DNA of 58,245 nucleotides, from the NCBI GenBank assembly GCA_900542985.1, contig UQPQ01000017.1:1-58245 (forward strand), given 5' to 3'. Below, piece by piece: positions 15,916 through 25,365 of this stretch. The stretch is from an uncultured Bacteroides sp. Its GTDB lineage: Bacteria; Bacteroidota; Bacteroidia; Bacteroidales; Bacteroidaceae. Each line of letters begins with the position of its first letter. Positions within the stretch are counted from its first letter, which is position 1. The notes beneath the pieces were generated by a model. It saw only the letters and a program-made list of their open reading frames with translations. It was not told the DNA's origin and did not search any database. Position numbers and translations under genes: made by a program.

Positions 15916-18900
15916 ATGAACAAAAAATTTCTATGTTTACTCGGAGCAGCATCAATAGGGATGTCTTTGTCTGCTTCATCAATGAGTAAACCCACACCTC
16001 CAAAAGAAGGACATGCTCCCCTAAGCACACTTCCTTCCGCAAATCAGAATGCTCAAACCGTTAAAGGTACAGTAGTCGATGCTAATGGAGAAGCCATAAT
16101 CGGCGCAAGTGTACAAGTAAAGGGTACAACGATTGGTACAATTACAGATTTCGACGGTAACTTTACTCTGGATGTTCCGGAAAATGCCGTACTACGCATT
16201 TCATACATTGGTTTTATTACTCAGGACATTAGCGTAAAAAACAAGAAAGATTTTAAAATTACTCTGAAAGAAGACAACAAAACACTGGAAGAGGTAGTAG
16301 TAGTAGGTTATACTACTCAGCGTAAAGCCGATTTAAGTGGAGCCGTTTCTTCTGTAAAAGTAGAGGAAATCAGCGATATGTCTGTTACAGGTATCAACCA
16401 TGCTTTGCAAGGAAAAATGTCTGGTGTAACAGTATATGCCAACAGTGGTGCACCGGGTGCTTCTGCTTCCGTACGTGTGCGCGGTTTGGGAACAATCGGT
16501 AACAACGACCCCCTCTACGTAATCGATGGAGTTCCGGCAGATAATATGAACGATATTAACCCGAGTGATATCGAGCGAATCGACGTATTGAAAGATGCGG
16601 CTTCTGCAGCTATCTACGGTTCACGTGCTGCCAATGGTGTGGTTATCATCCAAACTAAAAAAGGTGGAAAGTCGGAAAAGGTAAATGTAACTTTCAACAT
16701 GCACCACGGCTTCAACTCCATCCCGAAAAAACTCGGATTGCTTAACGCAGAACAAAGAAATCTTATCCATACAGAAGCTTACGAAAATGACAACAAGCCT
16801 GTTCCGGAATATTATAGCTCTCCATATGCACAGGTTACACGTACAGACTGGCAAGATGAAGTCTTCACCAACGGATATACCGGTAACTACGATTTAGGCT
16901 TGTCCGGCGGTTCCGAAAAAGCACGTTATAACGTAGCAATGGGATATCTCAGCCAAAACGGAGTTATCAAAAATTCCGGTTACGACCGTGTAAACTTCCG
17001 TGTCAATACAGAATTGAATATCACCAAGAACTTGAAGTTTGGAGAAAACCTGATGGTTACTCACTCTGTACAAGACATGATGGATACACAAGGTTCTAAC
17101 GGTGTTATTTCTTCGGCTTTGGTATTCGACCCATCTATTCCGGTATATACAGAAGATGGAGGATACAGTGGTAGTGGAGAATTGGGTACCGATATGCGTA
17201 ACCCGGTTTCTATTATCGACCGTACTGATAAGAAACGTACACGCGACCGTATCTTTGGTAATGTATATGCAGAATGGGAAATCATTAAAGGCTTAACAGC
17301 CAAAACAGACTTTGGTTACGACTGGTCTCAATGGCAGGAAAAAGAATATACTCCTGTTATCCCTGAAGCAGGTCGTCCGAATTCGGTGGCAGAACTCACC
17401 CAGCAAGACTGGCAAAGCACACGCTGGATTAATACTACAACTTTGAAATACGATGGCAAATGGGGACGTCATAAATTGATGGCCTTAGGAGGATGGTCTT
17501 TTGAAAACTACAGCATGAACTTTACCAACATGCGTGGTTCTAACTTTGCCTCTGACGATGAATCTCAGCGTTTCATGGACTGTGCAGGAACAATCAACTG
17601 GATTCTGACCGGACGTAAAGAATGGGCTTTGATGTCTGCCTTCACACGTTTCGACTATTCTTACGCAGACAGATACTTGTTCTCTGTAAACTTCCGTGCG
17701 GATGGTTCTTCTAAATTCTCGAAGAACAATCGTTGGGGATACTTCCCTTCAGTTTCTGGAGCATGGCGTATTTCTGAAGAAGCCTTCTTCGAAGATATCA
17801 AGAATACAGTACAGAACTTCAAGCTCCGTGCAAGTTGGGGACAACTTGGTAACCAGAATATATTCGACTATTATCCAACCTATACCAGTGTTGTCAACAC
17901 ACAGGATGACGACGGTTATTATGCAGTATTCGGGAAAGATGAAACTGCTGTAGGCGGACGTTACGAAGCTTCTATCGCAAACAAGGATATCAAGTGGGAA
18001 GTAACTACACAGACCAACGTCGGTATCGACTTAAGTTTATTTGACCATTTGGATATTACTGCCGATTACTTTGTCAAGACTACTTCCGATGTATTGCTGC
18101 AAGTTCCAGTCACTTCATTGGCTGGTGTAGACAGTGAACCGTGGATTAATGCCGGAAAAGTACGTAACAAGGGATTTGAATTCAGCGCAGCATGGAATGG
18201 AGAAAAGAACGGATTCACTTACAATGTATATGGTAACTTCAGTACAATTAAAAACGAAGTGCTTTCTTTAGGAAACGGTAGTGAAGCAATTTACGGAAGT
18301 ACTTACCGTGGAAGTAACATTACCAGAACTGTGGTAGGAGAACCAATGGCACACTTCTATGGTTACAAGACAGACGGAATCTTTACTTCACAGGCTGACG
18401 TAGATGCATATAATCAGAAATACAATAAGAACGCTGTTTTGGGAGATGTTAAATTCGTAGACAATGATAAAAATGGAATCATTGACGGAAACGATAAGAC
18501 CAATATCGGAGACGGATTCCCAGACTTTACTTATGGATTCGGATTTGACGGTTCATACAAGAACTTCGATTTGTCTTTGTTCTTCCAGGGAGTAGCTGGC
18601 TACGATATCTTTAAAGCAGTAGATTATGAAGGAATGTATGTAAACAAACTGTATAATCAGTTCAGCGACATCTTAGACCGTTACCATCCGGTTAATAATC
18701 CAAACGGAACATTGCCACGTGTTACATTGGAAGACCCCAACAACAACAGAGAGTTCTCTGATTTGTATGTAGAAAACGGTAACTACCTGAAGCTGAAAAA
18801 CATCACATTGGGTTATACACTTCCTAAAAAACTGACAACCAAATGGGGTATGCAGAAACTGAGAGTATATGTTACTGCTCAGAATGTATTTACTATTACC

Positions 18901-19041
18901 AAATACTCAGGATATGATCCGGAATTGGGAGAAACTTATGCAGATAACAACGACAACTACGGAGTTACAGAGTTGGCTGTAGACCGTGGACAGTTCCCGC
19001 AAACAAGATCATTCCTTATGGGTGTTAATATTAATTTCTAA
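15916..19041 (+). CDS. SusC-family TonB-dependent transporter of the mannan locus
   Basis: A 1041-residue outer-membrane transporter. The signal peptide is followed by a low-complexity Pro/Ser linker, a carboxypeptidase-D-like domain (about 48-125, VKGTVVDANGEAIIGASV), the TonB-box-like LEEVVVVGYTTQ, and the plug with ASVRVRGLGTIGNNDPLYVI and AAIYGSRAANGVVII. The barrel ends in FLMGVNINF. It imports oligosaccharides bound by the SusD encoded 10 bp downstream. Flanking GH92 and GH125 genes point to alpha-mannan or high-mannose glycan fragments. No consensus -7 element lies just upstream, so it is probably expressed from the promoter before the phosphoesterase. Confidence 0.94.
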   Translation: MNKKFLCLLGAASIGMSLSASSMSKPTPPKEGHAPLSTLPSANQNAQTVKGTVVDANGEAIIGASVQVKGTTIGTITDFDGNFTLDVPENAVLRISYIGFITQDISVKNKKDFKITLKEDNKTLEEVVVVGYTTQRKADLSGAVSSVKVEEISDMSVTGINHALQGKMSGVTVYANSGAPGASASVRVRGLGTIGNNDPLYVIDGVPADNMNDINPSDIERIDVLKDAASAAIYGSRAANGVVIIQTKKGGKSEKVNVTFNMHHGFNSIPKKLGLLNAEQRNLIHTEAYENDNKPVPEYYSSPYAQVTRTDWQDEVFTNGYTGNYDLGLSGGSEKARYNVAMGYLSQNGVIKNSGYDRVNFRVNTELNITKNLKFGENLMVTHSVQDMMDTQGSNGVISSALVFDPSIPVYTEDGGYSGSGELGTDMRNPVSIIDRTDKKRTRDRIFGNVYAEWEIIKGLTAKTDFGYDWSQWQEKEYTPVIPEAGRPNSVAELTQQDWQSTRWINTTTLKYDGKWGRHKLMALGGWSFENYSMNFTNMRGSNFASDDESQRFMDCAGTINWILTGRKEWALMSAFTRFDYSYADRYLFSVNFRADGSSKFSKNNRWGYFPSVSGAWRISEEAFFEDIKNTVQNFKLRASWGQLGNQNIFDYYPTYTSVVNTQDDDGYYAVFGKDETAVGGRYEASIANKDIKWEVTTQTNVGIDLSLFDHLDITADYFVKTTSDVLLQVPVTSLAGVDSEPWINAGKVRNKGFEFSAAWNGEKNGFTYNVYGNFSTIKNEVLSLGNGSEAIYGSTYRGSNITRTVVGEPMAHFYGYKTDGIFTSQADVDAYNQKYNKNAVLGDVKFVDNDKNGIIDGNDKTNIGDGFPDFTYGFGFDGSYKNFDLSLFFQGVAGYDIFKAVDYEGMYVNKLYNQFSDILDRYHPVNNPNGTLPRVTLEDPNNNREFSDLYVENGNYLKLKNITLGYTLPKKLTTKWGMQKLRVYVTAQNVFTITKYSGYDPELGETYADNNDNYGVTELAVDRGQFPQTRSFLMGVNINF

Positions 19042-19051
19042 AATAAACAGT

Positions 19052-20632
19052 ATGAAACTGAATAAACTTTTATATATATCTTTATTTTTACCGTTGTTCA
19101 GCTCTTGTTCACTTGACCGAGAACCTTATGGACTGAACAATCTGTGGAGTTCTGAAGAAAATGCCCAAAAAGCATTAGACGCAGCCTATGTTCCACTCTA
19201 CGAAGAAGAAGGCTTTGGAGAAGGACACTGGTGGGCTGGCTTACTTAGCGATGACATGGTCATAAACCGCGAAGATGCAGCCATGGGACAGTTAAGCAAC
19301 TTTACTGCTGTAACAAATACCTATTGGGCGATGTACGATAACTGGAAAGTAATGTACAAAGTTATCCGTCGTGCTAATGACGTATTGGCAAATGTCCCCA
19401 ATATTGAAATGGCTGAAAGCAAGAAAAGAATTATGCTGGGAGAAGCTAACTATTTATGTGCATTCTCTTATTTCTTCCTTGCAAAACGTTATGGTGGTTT
19501 GCCTTTCTATGATTACAACAATCCTACCGAGTTCAACAAACCTCGTGAAACAAAAGAACAGACTTACAAAAACATTGAAACCTACCTGCTGAATGCCATC
19601 GAATATTTTAGAGACATTGATGGACAACCTCTGTGGGAACGTACCAGCGATGATTGGGGACGTCCTAATTTAGGAGCAGCATACGGTTTGCTGGCAAAAG
19701 TATATGCACACTGGGGAAAGATGGACAAGTGTAAGGAAATGGCATGGGAAGTTATCAACTCCGGCAAATATTCACTGGAAAAAGCAAACGACAACGGATT
19801 TGATTATCTGTTCTCACCTGCAGGAGAAAAGAGCAATGAAGTGTTGTTCAATCTGACTCAGCTTCCAGAACGCCACAAATGCTCTATCATTTCTGTAGTA
19901 CCAATGTCTTCTTCACTGACTGGAGGAACTGGATGGTTCTATTTTGCTCCAACACAGAGCTTGAGAGATGCGTTTAAGGAAGGAGACTTAAGACGTAAAA
20001 CTACAGTAGCTCAAGACGGTGATGAATATTCTTGGATCGGCAAGACTTTTGTCCTGAAAACAAATCCTACAGAGCAAGACAGACAGGAAATTGAAGCAGA
20101 AGGAAAGACACTGGGTAATATCAATGACATGACAACCGGATACATGTGTGTAAAATATGCAAATGCTTATTCTACTATGAGCGGTTGGGTATGGGAACCA
20201 GGAGCTGATGTGCCTTTGCTGCGTTACTCTGATGTATTGCTTTTGTATGTAGAAGCACTGATGAATGAAAAAGGATTGAACAGCAGTAACCGTGATGCAA
20301 TGACTTCGGATGCAACAATTCTGAAATATTTCAACGAAGTACATGAACGTGCTTTCGCGGGTACACCGGGATATGACCACAAAGACCAGATTAACTTTAT
20401 GGATTTGGTGAACGAACGTCGCTGTGAGTTAGCTTATGAAGACGAACGTCATTACGACTTGGTTCGCTGGGAAATGGCAAAAGAAGTATATGCACAAGGT
20501 AATTCACCGCGTAACTTCGATCCGGCAAAACACAGACACATGCCTTTACCTCAGAGCGAAATAGAAAACAGCAACGGAGTATTGATCAACAATCCGGCAC
20601 CTGGATATTCAGACTTCGGTAGCGCACAATAA
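19052..20632 (+). CDS. SusD-family glycan-binding lipoprotein of the mannan locus
   Basis: A 526-residue lipoprotein with lipobox FSSC (Cys19), then SLDREPYGLNNLWSSEENAQ. An internal GEANYLCAFSYFFLAKRYGG and C-terminal NERRCELAYEDERHYDLVRW are classic SusD signatures. The frame is open upstream into the end of susC, but ATG 19052 gives a proper lipoprotein signal and sits 10 bp after the susC stop, so it is chosen. It forms the surface lid that feeds the transporter encoded upstream. Mannose-containing oligosaccharides are the inferred ligand. Confidence 0.94.
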   Translation: MKLNKLLYISLFLPLFSSCSLDREPYGLNNLWSSEENAQKALDAAYVPLYEEEGFGEGHWWAGLLSDDMVINREDAAMGQLSNFTAVTNTYWAMYDNWKVMYKVIRRANDVLANVPNIEMAESKKRIMLGEANYLCAFSYFFLAKRYGGLPFYDYNNPTEFNKPRETKEQTYKNIETYLLNAIEYFRDIDGQPLWERTSDDWGRPNLGAAYGLLAKVYAHWGKMDKCKEMAWEVINSGKYSLEKANDNGFDYLFSPAGEKSNEVLFNLTQLPERHKCSIISVVPMSSSLTGGTGWFYFAPTQSLRDAFKEGDLRRKTTVAQDGDEYSWIGKTFVLKTNPTEQDRQEIEAEGKTLGNINDMTTGYMCVKYANAYSTMSGWVWEPGADVPLLRYSDVLLLYVEALMNEKGLNSSNRDAMTSDATILKYFNEVHERAFAGTPGYDHKDQINFMDLVNERRCELAYEDERHYDLVRWEMAKEVYAQGNSPRNFDPAKHRHMPLPQSEIENSNGVLINNPAPGYSDFGSAQ

Positions 20633-20650
20633 TCTCAAGACTTATTTAAT

Positions 20651-20664
20651 GTCTTTATAAAGAC
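20651..20664. repeat. Perfect palindrome after susD
   Basis: GTCTTTATAAAGAC is a 14-bp perfect palindrome 18 bp after the susD stop and 20 bp before the -7 element of the GH92 gene. It could be an operator or a weak hairpin; no T-run follows. Confidence 0.45.
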
Positions 20665-20683
20665 TCACATTAAATATTTCTAT

Positions 20684-20691
20684 TAACTTTG
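20684..20691 (+). promoter_or_regulatory. Internal -7 element before the GH92 gene
   Basis: TAACTTTG matches TAnnTTTG exactly, suggesting that the glycosidase genes have a promoter separate from susCD. The predicted start near 20697 falls inside the left arm of the inverted repeat at 20690-20739. Confidence 0.55.
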
Positions 20692-20739
20692 TCATTCTGG
20701 CGGATACAGGCAGTTCATTGCTATAACGTCAGAATGACA
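20690..20739. repeat. 13-bp inverted repeat overlapping the predicted start site
   Basis: Arms 20690-20702 (TGTCATTCTGGCG) and 20727-20739 (CGTCAGAATGACA) pair over 13 positions with one G-T, around a 24-nt loop. It could be a weak terminator after susD or an operator or 5'-UTR structure for the GH92 gene. Confidence 0.6.
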
Positions 20740-20772
20740 TTGTTTATTATTAGGCACATTTAATTAATACAC

Positions 20773-23703
20773 ATGAAAAAAACATTATTCTTTTTAATGG
20801 GGGCATGTCTTTTAGGAGCATGTACAACCAATACAGAAGAAAATAAGACAGCTACAGAGTATGTAAATCCATTTATCGGCACAGGTTTTCACGGACACAC
20901 TTACCCGGGAGCTACTGTTCCTTTCGGAGCAGTCCAACTCAGTCCGGATACACGTAGAGGAGACTGGGATGCCTGTTCCGGCTATCACTACTCAGATTCT
21001 ACATTATTGGGATTTTCACACACCCATTTAAGTGGTACCGGATGTATTGACTTGGGCGATATTCTATTCCGTCCTACAGTAAACGATATCACCCTCCAAA
21101 CACAAGGAGACATTTATCGTCCGGCTTCGTTCTCTCACCACACAGAAAAAGCTGTACCCGGATATTATAGCGTCACATTAGACGATGAACAAATCAAAGC
21201 AGAGCTGACTGCCACAACTTATGCCGGCATGCATCGGTATACATATCCAGAAGGAAAAGAAGCCCGTATTATTATAGATTTAGCTCATCTGTTGACAGAG
21301 GAATTTATCTACGAAGCAGAGCTGAAACAGACTGCCGACAATGAACTGGTGGGTATGCGAAATACAAGAGGATGGGTAGACAATCAGCATATCTATTTCG
21401 TAGCACAGTTCTCCAAGCCACTGAAATCGGTTCAATTCATCAGCGATGGAAAAGAAACAACTGATGCGAAAGAAGTGAAAGGAAATCGTATACAAGCTGT
21501 AGCCGGATTCGGTCAGGAAAAAGAAATTGTAGCTAAAGTAGGAGTTTCTGTAGTAAGCATCGACAATGCACGGGAAAACCTTAACCATGATATACCTCAT
21601 TTTGATTTCGACTCGATACGCAATCAAGCTTTAAACAGTTGGAATCAGGTCATGGATAAAGTACAAGTCAAAGGAGGTACAGAAGCTCAACGTACTAATT
21701 TCTATACTGCATGGTATCATTCATTGGTAGTACCCAATACTGTAAGCGATGTAAATGGAGAGTATCGCCGCCATGACATGAGCATCGGCAAAGTGGCTCC
21801 AGGAAGAAAGATGTATTCTACTTTCTCTACATGGGATACCTTCCGTGCATGGAATCCACTTATGACACTGACCGATACTACACTGGTAAACGATATGGTC
21901 AACTCCATGCTTGCTATGTACGATGCATCCGGAGAACTGCCTCTGTGGCCTCTGTCTGCCGGAGAAACCGGTACCATGATTGGTTATCACTCTACTTCGA
22001 TTATTGCAGATGCTTACCTGAAAGGAATCCGGGGATTCGATGCAGAGAAAGCATTACAAGCCATGATTGCATCTTCTGAAAAGAATAAGAAAGGCGCCGA
22101 TTATTATATCAAATATGGCTTTATCCCTGCTAATATTAAGAAAGAATCAGTATCGTGTCTGCTTGAGTTTGCTTACGATGACTGGACGATTGCACAAATG
22201 GCCAAAGCCATGAACAAGCAGGATATATACGATACCTACATTGCACGCTCCCAGAATTACATCAACGTATTCGATGGAAAGACAAAATTCTTCCGTGGCA
22301 AGAGAATGGATGGAAACTGGGCCAACGGATTCAATCCTTTTGAACCGGGACGTGACTATACCGAGGCAACTGCATGGCAGTATCGCTTCTTCGTGCCTCA
22401 CGATGTAAACGGTATGATACAACAGTTTGGTGGAATTGAAGCCTTTACAGCTTGTCTGGATTCATTGTTCTCTGTCAGTTCAGAATTGCATGGAGAATTG
22501 GTAGATATCACCGGATTGATTGGTCAGTATGCACACGGAAACGAACCGAGCCATCATATGGCATATCTGTACAACTACGTAGGCCAGCCTTGGAAGACTC
22601 AGGAAATGACTCGCCGTCTGCTGGATGAAATGTATGCTCCTACTCCGGAAGGTATCATCGGTAACGAAGACTGCGGACAGATGTCGGCATGGTATATCCT
22701 GTCGTCTATGGGATTGTATCCTGTATGTCCGGGAAGCAATGAATTCCCGTTGACAACTCCTTTGTTCGAACAGACCACACTGAAACTGGCCAATGGAAAG
22801 ACACTGACCATTACCGCCAACCATCCGGACAAGAATGTATACATCGATAAAGTTGAACTGAACGGACAGGTTATTGAAACCAATTATCTCACTTACGAAC
22901 AGTTGATGCAGGGAGGTACACTGGCATTTACACTGACAAACAAGCCGAACCACACCCGTGGTACCGAACCATCCGCTTATCCTCATTCACACACCGAAGG
23001 TGAAGTTGTATCTACTCCTTATGTCGATCAGGACTTGGATTTGTTTACCAATCATATTGATGTAGAACTGGCTTCTGCTACAGAAGGCTGTCAGATTCAC
23101 TATACATTAGACGGTAGTGAACCTACTGCAGCATCTCCTGTATACTCTTCTGCGCTAAGCATAGACCAGACTACTACCATCAAAGCGAAAGGATTCAAGG
23201 AAGGCTATCAGGCCAGCCGTACACTGACTATACAGGCAACTAAGGCTGAATTCCGTCCTGCCTTGTCTGTTTCTGCCGGAAAGCAAGGTACTGCCTACAC
23301 TTATGTAGAAGGATACTTCCAAAAAGTAGCCGACCTGAAAAACGGTAAAGTAATAGAAAAAGGAGTCATGCCGGAACCTTCTATCAAGAACGCCAAACAG
23401 CCCGACCACTTCGGTTATACATTCGAAGGACTGATTAATGTACCCGAAGAAGGTGTCTATACCTTCTATACCCGTTCGGACGACGGTAGTGTATTGTACA
23501 TCGATGGTGAAAAGATTGTAGACAACGATGCCTCACATGCAGCCATCAGTGCCACAGGACGCATTGCTCTGCAAAAAGGTTTTCATTCATACAAACTTCT
23601 TTATTTCGAAGACTACGAAGGAGAAGAATTGGGTTGGGGCTGGAAACGTCCCTCTGGAAACAAGATGGAAAACATCCCTGCAAATTTGTTGTATGTGAAA
23701 TAA
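20773..23703 (+). CDS. GH92 alpha-mannosidase lipoprotein with PA14 domain
   Basis: A 976-residue lipoprotein (lipobox LLGAC). The GH92 catalytic region (about 30-725) shows YVNPFIGTGFHGHTYPGA, GFSHTHLSGTGC, FSTWDTFRAW, HHMAYLYNYVGQPWKT and GNEDCGQMSAWY; the last region includes Ca-binding and catalytic acids known in this family. Next comes a chitobiase/FN3-associated-type domain (about 765-820, CQIHYTLDGSEPTAASPVYS), then a PA14-like domain (about 830-976). GH92 enzymes are Ca-dependent, inverting exo-alpha-mannosidases, usually alpha-1,2 or alpha-1,3. The extra C-terminal modules lengthen it by about 230 residues over a bare GH92. Confidence 0.94.
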   Translation: MKKTLFFLMGACLLGACTTNTEENKTATEYVNPFIGTGFHGHTYPGATVPFGAVQLSPDTRRGDWDACSGYHYSDSTLLGFSHTHLSGTGCIDLGDILFRPTVNDITLQTQGDIYRPASFSHHTEKAVPGYYSVTLDDEQIKAELTATTYAGMHRYTYPEGKEARIIIDLAHLLTEEFIYEAELKQTADNELVGMRNTRGWVDNQHIYFVAQFSKPLKSVQFISDGKETTDAKEVKGNRIQAVAGFGQEKEIVAKVGVSVVSIDNARENLNHDIPHFDFDSIRNQALNSWNQVMDKVQVKGGTEAQRTNFYTAWYHSLVVPNTVSDVNGEYRRHDMSIGKVAPGRKMYSTFSTWDTFRAWNPLMTLTDTTLVNDMVNSMLAMYDASGELPLWPLSAGETGTMIGYHSTSIIADAYLKGIRGFDAEKALQAMIASSEKNKKGADYYIKYGFIPANIKKESVSCLLEFAYDDWTIAQMAKAMNKQDIYDTYIARSQNYINVFDGKTKFFRGKRMDGNWANGFNPFEPGRDYTEATAWQYRFFVPHDVNGMIQQFGGIEAFTACLDSLFSVSSELHGELVDITGLIGQYAHGNEPSHHMAYLYNYVGQPWKTQEMTRRLLDEMYAPTPEGIIGNEDCGQMSAWYILSSMGLYPVCPGSNEFPLTTPLFEQTTLKLANGKTLTITANHPDKNVYIDKVELNGQVIETNYLTYEQLMQGGTLAFTLTNKPNHTRGTEPSAYPHSHTEGEVVSTPYVDQDLDLFTNHIDVELASATEGCQIHYTLDGSEPTAASPVYSSALSIDQTTTIKAKGFKEGYQASRTLTIQATKAEFRPALSVSAGKQGTAYTYVEGYFQKVADLKNGKVIEKGVMPEPSIKNAKQPDHFGYTFEGLINVPEEGVYTFYTRSDDGSVLYIDGEKIVDNDASHAAISATGRIALQKGFHSYKLLYFEDYEGEELGWGWKRPSGNKMENIPANLLYVK

Positions 23704-23736
23704 ATATTTAAACCTGATAATAAAAAACAAGTATTC

Positions 23737-25353
23737 ATGAAAGCACCTCATTCTTTTATTGCCTGTCTCGTAACCGGACTGAGCTTTCTTTCTTTGAATG
23801 GAAATGCACAAAGTTGCGGCAACGACAGCATCTACAAACTGCCGTATAAAGACACTTACGTCAAAGAGCAGTTGGTAGCAGAAAATACATTTCGTATTGC
23901 AAAGCCGAAATATACTTCACTCCCAAAAGACTTTGCACAAGCTAAGGAAATTCTTCCTAATCCGATATGGAACGGACACGAAGAAGAGCTAAAAATGTAT
24001 TGGCGCGCCTGGGAAATAGCTGTGGGTAATATCCGCAATCCGGAACCGGGTTCGGGATTCGTAATGCCTTATATCGATACGGCTTACAATGGTAATATCT
24101 TTATGTGGGACAGTGCCTTCATTCTGATGTTTGCACGTTACGGTGCCCGTTACTTCCCCTTCCAGTATACGCTGGATAACTTCTATGCCAAGCAGCATCC
24201 GGATGGTTTTATCTGCCGTGAAATAAAGGGTAATGGAGCCGACTGTTTCGAACGCTATGACCCGGTAAGCACCGGACCGAATCTGATTCCCTGGTGCGAA
24301 ATGGCATACTACCATCAATTTGGAGATACAGAACGCCTGCATAAAATATTTCCTGTTTTATGCGCCTATTACAAATGGTTGAAATTGAACCGTACCTGGC
24401 GTAACGGTACCTACTGGTCGAGCGGATGGGGTACTGGTATGGACAATATGCCCCGTGTAAAACAGGGATACAATATGATATTCAGCCACGGACATATGAT
24501 TTGGCTGGATACTAACCTGCAGCAATTGTTTACCGCCAATCTTCTGCTGGAAATGGGCTTCTACCTTGAGCGCTGGCAGGAAATAGAAGAACTGGAAGAC
24601 GAAGCAACCATGCTGAAAAAATACATCCGTGAAAATATGTGGGATGAAAAGACCGGATTCCTGTACGACCAGTATGCCGACGGTTCTTTGAGTACTACTA
24701 AAGGTATTGGTGCATATTGGGCACTTTATTCTGACGTACTGAATGACGACCAACTCAAACGCATGGTCAGTGAATTGGACAATCCCGCTACCTTCAAACG
24801 GAAATTCCGTGTTCCTTCTTTGTCGGCAGACAATCCCCGTTACAAAGCAAACGGACGTTACTGGCAAGGAGGAATCTGGCCCAGCACCAACTATATGGTT
24901 ATGAACGGACTTATGGAAAAAGGATTCCGTAAAGAAGCCCGCGAAATAGCATTAAGCCATTACGATCAGGTATTCCAGGTTTACAAAAAAACCGGAACAT
25001 TCTGGGAATATTATGCACCCGAATCGGCAGATCCCGGATTTATGGCTCGTGACGAGTTCGTAGGATGGGGAGGACTTGCTCCTATCGGCGAATTAATTGA
25101 ATTTATTATCGGTATCAGAGGAGATTATACAGAAAAACAAATTGTATGGGATATGAATCTGACCGAAGCCAACGGTATCGAACGCTATCCTTTCGGACCG
25201 GATGGAAGCATTACCATGAAAGCTGCTGCACGCCGTTCTGCATCCGATAAGCCCCAAATTGAAGTGGAATCCAATATTCCATTCGAATTGGTCGTACTCT
25301 ATGGCGACAAGAAAGAAGTATTCAAAGTAACACCTGGAAAAAATAATTTTTAA
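23737..25353 (+). CDS. GH63-like six-hairpin (alpha/alpha)6 glycosidase
   Basis: A 538-residue exported protein with an N-terminal signal peptide ending near NGNAQ. Trehalase/GH63-type motifs are visible: NIFMWDSAFILMFARY near the N-terminus, RYWQGGIWPSTNYMVMNGL, and FWEYYAPES with GWGGLAPIGELIEF near the C-terminus. This fits the MGH1-type, clan GH-G-like (alpha/alpha)6 glycosidases. It lies between GH92 and GH125 genes with short gaps (33 and 12 bp). Cleavage of a gluco- or manno-cap on N-glycans, for instance the terminal glucose of GlcMan9, is a sensible inference, but the true specificity cannot be read from sequence. Confidence 0.82.
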   Translation: MKAPHSFIACLVTGLSFLSLNGNAQSCGNDSIYKLPYKDTYVKEQLVAENTFRIAKPKYTSLPKDFAQAKEILPNPIWNGHEEELKMYWRAWEIAVGNIRNPEPGSGFVMPYIDTAYNGNIFMWDSAFILMFARYGARYFPFQYTLDNFYAKQHPDGFICREIKGNGADCFERYDPVSTGPNLIPWCEMAYYHQFGDTERLHKIFPVLCAYYKWLKLNRTWRNGTYWSSGWGTGMDNMPRVKQGYNMIFSHGHMIWLDTNLQQLFTANLLLEMGFYLERWQEIEELEDEATMLKKYIRENMWDEKTGFLYDQYADGSLSTTKGIGAYWALYSDVLNDDQLKRMVSELDNPATFKRKFRVPSLSADNPRYKANGRYWQGGIWPSTNYMVMNGLMEKGFRKEAREIALSHYDQVFQVYKKTGTFWEYYAPESADPGFMARDEFVGWGGLAPIGELIEFIIGIRGDYTEKQIVWDMNLTEANGIERYPFGPDGSITMKAAARRSASDKPQIEVESNIPFELVVLYGDKKEVFKVTPGKNNF

Positions 25354-25365
25354 TATTTGAGAACC

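Noticed and set aside
18986..19051. Earlier start for the mannan-locus SusD, inside susC
   Set aside because: The extension overlaps the susC end and would destroy the lipoprotein signal; ATG 19052 gives a proper lipobox.
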